Shown here piece after piece: positions 60,021-64,000 of a stretch of DNA of 64,000 bases (the first letter of the stretch is position 1; each line of letters starts with the position of its first letter). The notes beneath the pieces are model-generated. The model searched no databases and was not told where the DNA came from. It saw nothing but the letters and a program-made list of their open reading frames with translations. The stretch comes from Spiribacter vilamensis (GTDB taxonomy: Bacteria > Pseudomonadota > Gammaproteobacteria > Nitrococcales > Nitrococcaceae): assembly GCF_004217415.1 (NCBI RefSeq), contig NZ_SHLI01000001.1, forward strand, positions 682,001-746,000. The letters are read 5' to 3'. The translations under genes were made by a program, and so were the position numbers.

Positions 60021-60042
60021 AAACCCCGCTAATGCGGGGTTT
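60021..60042 (-). terminator. Bidirectional terminator between L,D-transpeptidase and lpp
   Basis: AAACCCCGC-TAAT-GCGGGGTTT (9-bp stem, 60021-60042). Read on the minus strand it is followed by a six-T run and ATGTCTG (60023-60011), making it a strong terminator for the Lpp-like gene ending at 60066. On the plus strand only three T follow, so it is weaker for the transpeptidase gene. Confidence 0.88.
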
Positions 60043-60065
60043 GGGTCAGACTTTTTGACAAGGTC

Positions 60066-60335
60066 TTACTTGTACATCGACTCTTCGAACATGCGATCAA
60101 TCTTCTCGCTGTTCTCGTCAGCCTTGCGGTTGGCGTTGGCAGCGGAGGTCTCCGCTCCCTCGGCGGTCATCATGGCGGTGCTCGCCTCATCCATCGCGGA
60201 ATCGGCAAGCCCACGGACATCGTCGATCTCGGCCTGCAGGTCCTGCATCGAGGTCTGCGAGGCGCAACCAACCAGCAGGCCGACGGAGGCGGCTGCGGCA
60301 CTGAGTTTGAGCATGGTTTTAAGTGTCTGGCTCAT
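60066..60335 (-). CDS. Murein lipoprotein (Lpp/OprI-like)
   Basis: This is an 89-residue outer-membrane lipoprotein. A signal sequence ends in the lipobox LLVGC (Cys about 24), followed by a short SQTSMQ linker and an alanine-rich heptad helix (about residues 30-83) of the alanine-zipper kind seen in Lpp and Pseudomonas OprI. The last residues are MYK, with the terminal Lys that would be joined to peptidoglycan. AAGGAGA stands before the ATG at 60335. L,D-transpeptidases, the enzymes that make that bond, are encoded on both sides. A strong terminator suggests high expression as a single gene. Confidence 0.87.
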   Translation of the reverse strand: MSQTLKTMLKLSAAAASVGLLVGCASQTSMQDLQAEIDDVRGLADSAMDEASTAMMTAEGAETSAANANRKADENSEKIDRMFEESMYK

Positions 60336-60380
60336 AGTAAATCTCCTTGATTCTTGTATGACGTCTATTCCTGACATGAC

Positions 60381-60411
60381 ATTATCAGCGGTTAAACGCC
60401 ATGAATGTCCA
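60381..60411 (-). promoter_or_regulatory. Possible promoter for the Lpp-like gene
   Basis: On the minus strand GATAAT (60386-60381) resembles a -10, with GGACAT (60410-60405) 18 nt upstream as a weak -35. Initiation near 60374 leaves a leader of about 39 nt. Confidence 0.3.
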
Positions 60412-60454
60412 TCGCATGATTACGCGCTACCCGCCGTAGTTCAACCCCCGCCCG

Positions 60455-61036
60455 CTATTCAATCACCACGGGTGTACCCACATCGACCAGGGATTGCAGC
60501 GTTTCGATCTGCTCATTGGTCATCGCGATACAGCCCTTGGTCCAGTGGAATGCCTGGTGGATATCGGGATCACCGTCACCGATGCCATGGAACCCGATGT
60601 GCCCACCGAGGACTCCGTCCTGGGGGAAGCGGCCGTCTCGCAGTCCCTTCTCCAGTGTCATACGGTATCGGCGGTCCGACAGGTCACCCCGTCGTCGCGC
60701 CCGATCGAGATGATCGAGGGTGGGATAGTTGATGCCGATGAATCGATGAAAGCGGCTCTGCGGGTTGAAGTGGGTAATCCGGTACTCACCGCGTGGCGTG
60801 GTCTGGTCGCCCCTGAGGTGCAGATCCGAGATGCCGCCGCGCCCGAATGCGATGTCGTCGAGCTCCAGCAATCGCTCATTGCCCCGCCAGACTTCCGTCA
60901 CCGCGGTTTCGGTGTCCACCCGGACCCAGATATCGCCGCGCGGTGCCGATGCGGCCGGTGCCATTGTCATGGCTGCCACGCAGAGCACCGCGATGACAAC
61001 GCAGAAAAGGCGGATACCTGGGCGCGCACGCGTCAC
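60455..61036 (-). CDS. L,D-transpeptidase (YkuD domain, no LysM)
   Basis: This is a second YkuD-family enzyme, 193 residues. It has a signal peptide or anchor (IRLFCVVIAVLCVAAMTMAP-ASA), a short YkuD domain with TPRGEYRI, IGFHGIGDGD near the conserved His, and HWTKGCIAM holding the catalytic Cys near residue 168. It lacks LysM, resembling compact YafK/YkuD proteins. The start is GTG at 61036, overlapping the stop of the glutaredoxin-like gene (GTGA), so the two are coupled. It is upstream of the Lpp-like gene on the same strand, with a 119-bp gap. Confidence 0.85.
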   Translation of the reverse strand: MTRARPGIRLFCVVIAVLCVAAMTMAPAASAPRGDIWVRVDTETAVTEVWRGNERLLELDDIAFGRGGISDLHLRGDQTTPRGEYRITHFNPQSRFHRFIGINYPTLDHLDRARRRGDLSDRRYRMTLEKGLRDGRFPQDGVLGGHIGFHGIGDGDPDIHQAFHWTKGCIAMTNEQIETLQSLVDVGTPVVIE

Positions 61037-61269
61037 GGCAGATACCGGTAGAGCGACGCGGTATCGAATGGCCAGCGCAGGACATCGGCGCGGGCGTCGC
61101 AGTCGATGACCGGGATCGATTCGGCGTAGGTCGCCTCTGCCTGCGGATCGTCCATGATATCGACGCATTCGATATCGACTCCGCGCCGGCGGGCAACCGG
61201 TACGAGCAGGGCATACGCCTCATCACAGAGACGACAGCCGGAAGTGGTGTAAAATCGCACCAATGACAT
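61033..61269 (-). CDS. Glutaredoxin-like thiol protein (DUF836 type)
   Basis: This 78-residue thioredoxin-fold protein begins MSLVRFYTTSGCRLCDEAYA with an active-site CxxC (CRLC, residues 12-15) and has the cis-Pro in ESIPVIDC near 51-58. Length and the short second half match the DUF836/glutaredoxin-like group. No signal peptide is present. It is coupled to the L,D-transpeptidase gene downstream, although the two should act in different compartments. Its start lies close to the divergent dusA start. Confidence 0.85.
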   Translation of the reverse strand: MSLVRFYTTSGCRLCDEAYALLVPVARRRGVDIECVDIMDDPQAEATYAESIPVIDCDARADVLRWPFDTASLYRYLP

Positions 61270-61322
61270 CAGATACCCGATTGAATGAACCTCGCGCAGA
61301 GGATAGCGCGATTGCGACCCGC

Positions 61323-62333
61323 ATGAGTATGGCGCAACACCGCCGTCTGAGCGTCGCCCCGATGATGGACTGGACTGATCCTGCGTGCCGGTACCTGCTA
61401 CGCCTGATCAGCCGCCACACGCAGCTCTATACGGAAATGGTCCCGGCGCAGGCCCTGTGGCACGGTCACCCCGAACGCTTCCTCAAAGGGCATCCCGCCG
61501 AGACGCCCGTGACGGTGCAGCTCGGTGGCAGCGATCCGCTACAGCTCGCCCGTGGCGCGGAGCTGGCCGAGGCCTGGGGCTATGATGAGATCAATCTCAA
61601 TGTCGGCTGTCCCAGTGATCGCGTCCAGTCGGGGCGATTCGGCGCCTGCCTGATGCGCGAGCCGGCGCTTGTCGGCGAGCTCGTCGCGGCGATGCGATCG
61701 GCAACGCGGCTGCCGGTCACGGTTAAATCGCGTATCGGCGTCGACGATTACGATTCCTACGACGCACTGTGCTTATTCACGCAGGCCGTCATCGATGGCG
61801 GTGCCGATGCGCTGATCGTGCATGCCCGCAAGGCCTGGTTGCAGGGGCTCTCACCGAAACAGAACCGCGATGTGCCACCGCTGCGCTACGATCGCGTGGC
61901 AGCCCTCAAGGGCGACTTTCCCGCTTTGCCGATCATGCTGAACGGCGGAATCCGCGATCTCGATACCGCGCTGGCCTGGCTCGATACGCTCGACGGCGTC
62001 ATGATCGGACGCGAGGCCTACCACAACCCGTGGCTACTGGCCGAGGCCGATCGCCGTATTTTCGGCGATCTCTCGTGCGCGGCGCCTGCCCGGGACGACG
62101 TTGTTCGGGCCTACCGCGATTACGTGGCCGAGCACTGGCAGCCGAGCATGCCGATCACGCGGTTTACGCGGCATCTCTCGGGGCTCTTCCAGGGCCTGCC
62201 CGGGGCCCGCATCTGGCGTCGGGCGCTGAGCGAGCAGGGCGCGGTTCGCGGCGCCGGCCCCGAGGTGATTGATCAGGCGCTCGAGGCCCGCCAGGCAGCG
62301 CTGGAAACGCCAGCCACGCCCTCCACCGCATAG
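61323..62333 (+). CDS. dusA: tRNA-dihydrouridine(20/20a) synthase DusA
   Basis: DusA reduces uridines 20 and 20a in the D-loop of tRNA using FMN. The protein has the N-terminal SVAPMMDWTDPACRYLLRL, INLNVGCPSDRVQSGRFGAC with the catalytic Cys, IVHARKAWLQGLSPKQNR for tRNA and FMN contacts, and NGGIRDL and GVMIGREAYHNPW, in the order of E. coli DusA. I list the ATG at 61323 (336 residues). An ATG at 61263 adds 20 residues but would overlap the divergent glutaredoxin-like gene start by 7 bp. Neither has a clear ribosome site. Confidence 0.95.
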   Translation: MSMAQHRRLSVAPMMDWTDPACRYLLRLISRHTQLYTEMVPAQALWHGHPERFLKGHPAETPVTVQLGGSDPLQLARGAELAEAWGYDEINLNVGCPSDRVQSGRFGACLMREPALVGELVAAMRSATRLPVTVKSRIGVDDYDSYDALCLFTQAVIDGGADALIVHARKAWLQGLSPKQNRDVPPLRYDRVAALKGDFPALPIMLNGGIRDLDTALAWLDTLDGVMIGREAYHNPWLLAEADRRIFGDLSCAAPARDDVVRAYRDYVAEHWQPSMPITRFTRHLSGLFQGLPGARIWRRALSEQGAVRGAGPEVIDQALEARQAALETPATPSTA

Positions 62334-62346
62334 CGAGGGCGCTGCC

Positions 62347-63147
62347 TTACCCGGGCAGCCGGAAAAAGCGGCGGCTTGTTGCCGCGGTGGATGCGACCAG
62401 GTGGCTGGCCGATTCGTCGCGAAGCGCAGCAACGGCCTCGAGGACATGGGGCAGGAAACCCGGCTCGTTACGCCGTTTTGCCGGCGGTTCCGGCAGGTTG
62501 CGAGGCAACAGGAACGGGGCGTCGGTCTCGATCATCAGCCGGTCGAGCGGGATGTCGGGCACACAGCGCCGCAGCTCGGCGCCGCGCCGGTCATCCGCTA
62601 CCCAGCCGGTAATGCCGATGTGGACATCGAGTGCGAGACACGCCTCGAGGAGTGTCCGGTCCCCAGTGAAGCAGTGCAGGACCACGGCGGGCAGGGCCGC
62701 GCGATGCTCGCGCAGAATGGCAAGGAAGTCGGCCTCGGCATCGCGCTGATGCAGGAAGACCGGCAACTGGCTGGCGGCGGCAATCTCGAGCTGGGCGGCA
62801 AAGGCTGCCCGCTGGTCCGAACGCGGTGAGAAGTCGCGGTTGTAATCGAGCCCCGTCTCACCAACGGCCACCACGGAAGGCCGCTCGATCAATGCCTGTA
62901 GTGATCGGGCCGCGGGGCTCGACCACTGATCGGCGTGATGCGGGTGAACGCCGGCCGTGGCGTGCATGAGGGCCGGCCGCGTCTCTGCGAGCGTCACGGC
63001 GGATTCCGACTCCGCGAGGTTGACGCCGGTGAGGATCATGCCGGTGACACCGGCGGCCGTTGCCCGCTCGATCACCGCATCGCGATCGGCATTGAAGCGC
63101 GCATGGGTGAGGTTGACGCCGATATCGATGAGGTCGTTGTACTGCAT
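62347..63147 (-). CDS. tatD: TatD-family metal-dependent nuclease
   Basis: TatD is a TIM-barrel metallohydrolase with 3'-5' exonuclease/DNase activity. The 266-residue protein starts like E. coli TatD (DLIDIGVNLTHARF), then TAGVHPHHADQW near residue 63, AVGETGLDYNRDFSPRSDQ near 93, FLHQRDAEADF near 128, HCFTGD near 154 and the MIETDAPFLLPRN motif near 205. The last three carry metal ligands. It ends 13 bp from dusA in convergent orientation. Confidence 0.93.
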   Translation of the reverse strand: MQYNDLIDIGVNLTHARFNADRDAVIERATAAGVTGMILTGVNLAESESAVTLAETRPALMHATAGVHPHHADQWSSPAARSLQALIERPSVVAVGETGLDYNRDFSPRSDQRAAFAAQLEIAAASQLPVFLHQRDAEADFLAILREHRAALPAVVLHCFTGDRTLLEACLALDVHIGITGWVADDRRGAELRRCVPDIPLDRLMIETDAPFLLPRNLPEPPAKRRNEPGFLPHVLEAVAALRDESASHLVASTAATSRRFFRLPG

Positions 63148-63183
63148 GCGAATATTCTGCTGGAATTCCGAGGGATGATGAAC

Positions 63184-64000
63184 ATGGATTCAACCGGGGA
63201 TCAGCGCCCGATGAACTGGGTCGGTGACTGGAGCGGTCGCCGACGGACCCTCACGCCGACGCGAACGGCGCTGGTCGATCCGGCGACGGACCAGCGGCTG
63301 ACCTACCGTGAGCTGGATGACCGTGCGCGACGCTGGGCGCACTGGATGGTCGATGAAGCCGGGCTGACCCCGGGGCAGGTCGTCGCGCTCATTACCCGCA
63401 ATCGGCTGGAGGCGATCGAGCTCTTCCTCGCGGCGGGGAAGACCGGGGTAGTGATCGCACCGGTCAGCCATCGGCTGACATCCAGCGAGGCGGGTGAGCT
63501 TATCCAGCGGCTCGCGCCGGCATGGCTGGTATTCGACGACGCGCTGGATGATTTCGTCGATGCGCTCGGGGTCGATGACGCCGCTCTGGCACGACTGCGC
63601 TTCGGTGCGCCCGGGAGTCCGGCCGAGCAGGCGCTCGCGCGCCAGACAACGGCGCCGATCAACCGCGCGCTCGCCCTGGCAGACCCTTGTCTGCTGGTGC
63701 ATACCGGCGGTAGTACCGGTCTGCCCAAGATCTGCCGTATCAGCCACCGCCAGATGCTCTGGAATGCGATCGAGCTCCTGCTCGCCGCTGACGGTGCACT
63801 GGCGAAGCGCCGCGAGCTCGTGCTGTTCCCGCTCTTCCACATCGGTGGCTGGAACACGCTCATTCCTATCCTCTATGCAGGGGGGTGCGCGGTCGTTCCG
63901 CCGGCATTCGATCCGGACGCCGTCCTGAGCGCGATCGATGCCTACGGCATTAACCACCTGGGGGCGGTGGAGGCGATGCTGCAGGCGCTTGCCGCGCGTC
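63184..64000 (+). CDS. AMP-dependent acyl-CoA synthetase/ligase (partial, cut by right edge)
   Basis: The first 272 residues of an ANL-superfamily enzyme are visible and read open to the end of the window. They show TYRELDDRARRWAHWMVDE near residue 41, PGQVVALITRNRLEAIELFL near 64, the AMP-binding P-loop VHTGGSTGLPK near 178 and FPLFHIGGWNTLIPILYAGG near 220. These fit medium- or long-chain fatty acyl-CoA ligases and related enzymes; substrate cannot be set without the C-terminus. GAGGG lies before three nearby in-frame ATGs (63175, 63178, 63184). It is divergent from tatD. Confidence 0.88.
   Translation, partial: MDSTGDQRPMNWVGDWSGRRRTLTPTRTALVDPATDQRLTYRELDDRARRWAHWMVDEAGLTPGQVVALITRNRLEAIELFLAAGKTGVVIAPVSHRLTSSEAGELIQRLAPAWLVFDDALDDFVDALGVDDAALARLRFGAPGSPAEQALARQTTAPINRALALADPCLLVHTGGSTGLPKICRISHRQMLWNAIELLLAADGALAKRRELVLFPLFHIGGWNTLIPILYAGGCAVVPPAFDPDAVLSAIDAYGINHLGAVEAMLQALAAR

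Overview
The window is a gene-dense, GC-rich stretch of a bacterial chromosome that carries almost only core genes. Gene content and order (recN-nadK divergent from hrcA-grpE-dnaK-dnaJ; map-glnD-dapCDE divergent from rpsB-tsf-pyrH-frr-uppS-cdsA-dxr-rseP-bamA-skp-lpxD-fabZ-lpxAB-rnhB-dnaE-accA; tilS-pyrG-kdsA-eno-ftsB-ispDF-truD; surE-pcm-yqaA-nlpD; hom-thrC-recJ) are those of a Gram-negative gammaproteobacterium. Very short intergenic spaces, many 1-11 bp start/stop overlaps, frequent GTG and TTG starts and acidic protein tails (GrpE, DnaK) fit a compact, possibly halophilic member of the Ectothiorhodospiraceae-type lineages. That placement is inference, not a measurement.

Layout. 1-8018: recN (cut by the left edge) and nadK on the minus strand, then the heat-shock operon hrcA-grpE-dnaK-dnaJ with a perfect CIRCE operator, followed by dapB. 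8046-15673: an orphan FAD oxidoreductase, then a minus-strand block dapE-dapD-dapC-glnD-map (succinylase branch of lysine/DAP synthesis, PII uridylyltransferase, methionine aminopeptidase). 15687-34459: one long plus-strand run for translation (S2, EF-Ts, RRF), UMP kinase, isoprenoid and phospholipid precursors, outer-membrane biogenesis (RseP, BamA, Skp, LpxD/A/B, FabZ), RNase HII, the replicative polymerase and acetyl-CoA carboxylase alpha. 34443-45531: tilS, pyrG, kdsA, eno, ftsB, ispD, ispF, truD, a convergent Smr gene, surE, pcm, yqaA and nlpD. 45519-52436: an Mth938-like gene, alaC, hom, thrC, an RpfE-like gene and recJ. 52451-57830: prc, an alpha/beta hydrolase, a small unknown gene coupled to an orphan ParA ATPase, and pyrD.

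57879-64000 is the least routine part. A tRNA-Ser(UGA) gene ends in a terminator around which the tRNA tail is duplicated in inverted orientation. It is followed by about 310 bp of non-coding, strongly hairpin-forming DNA, including a 20-bp stem-loop. Then come a small beta-barrel-like protein, an L,D-transpeptidase, an Lpp/OprI-like lipoprotein ending in lysine, a second L,D-transpeptidase, a glutaredoxin-like protein, dusA, tatD and the start of an AMP-dependent acyl-CoA synthetase.

No mobile element, prophage, CRISPR array, toxin-antitoxin or defence system is visible. The best candidates for something undescribed are the structured region downstream of tRNA-Ser, a 13-nt sequence shared by the two intrinsic terminators, the ParA-unknown pair and the clustering of Lpp with two L,D-transpeptidases.
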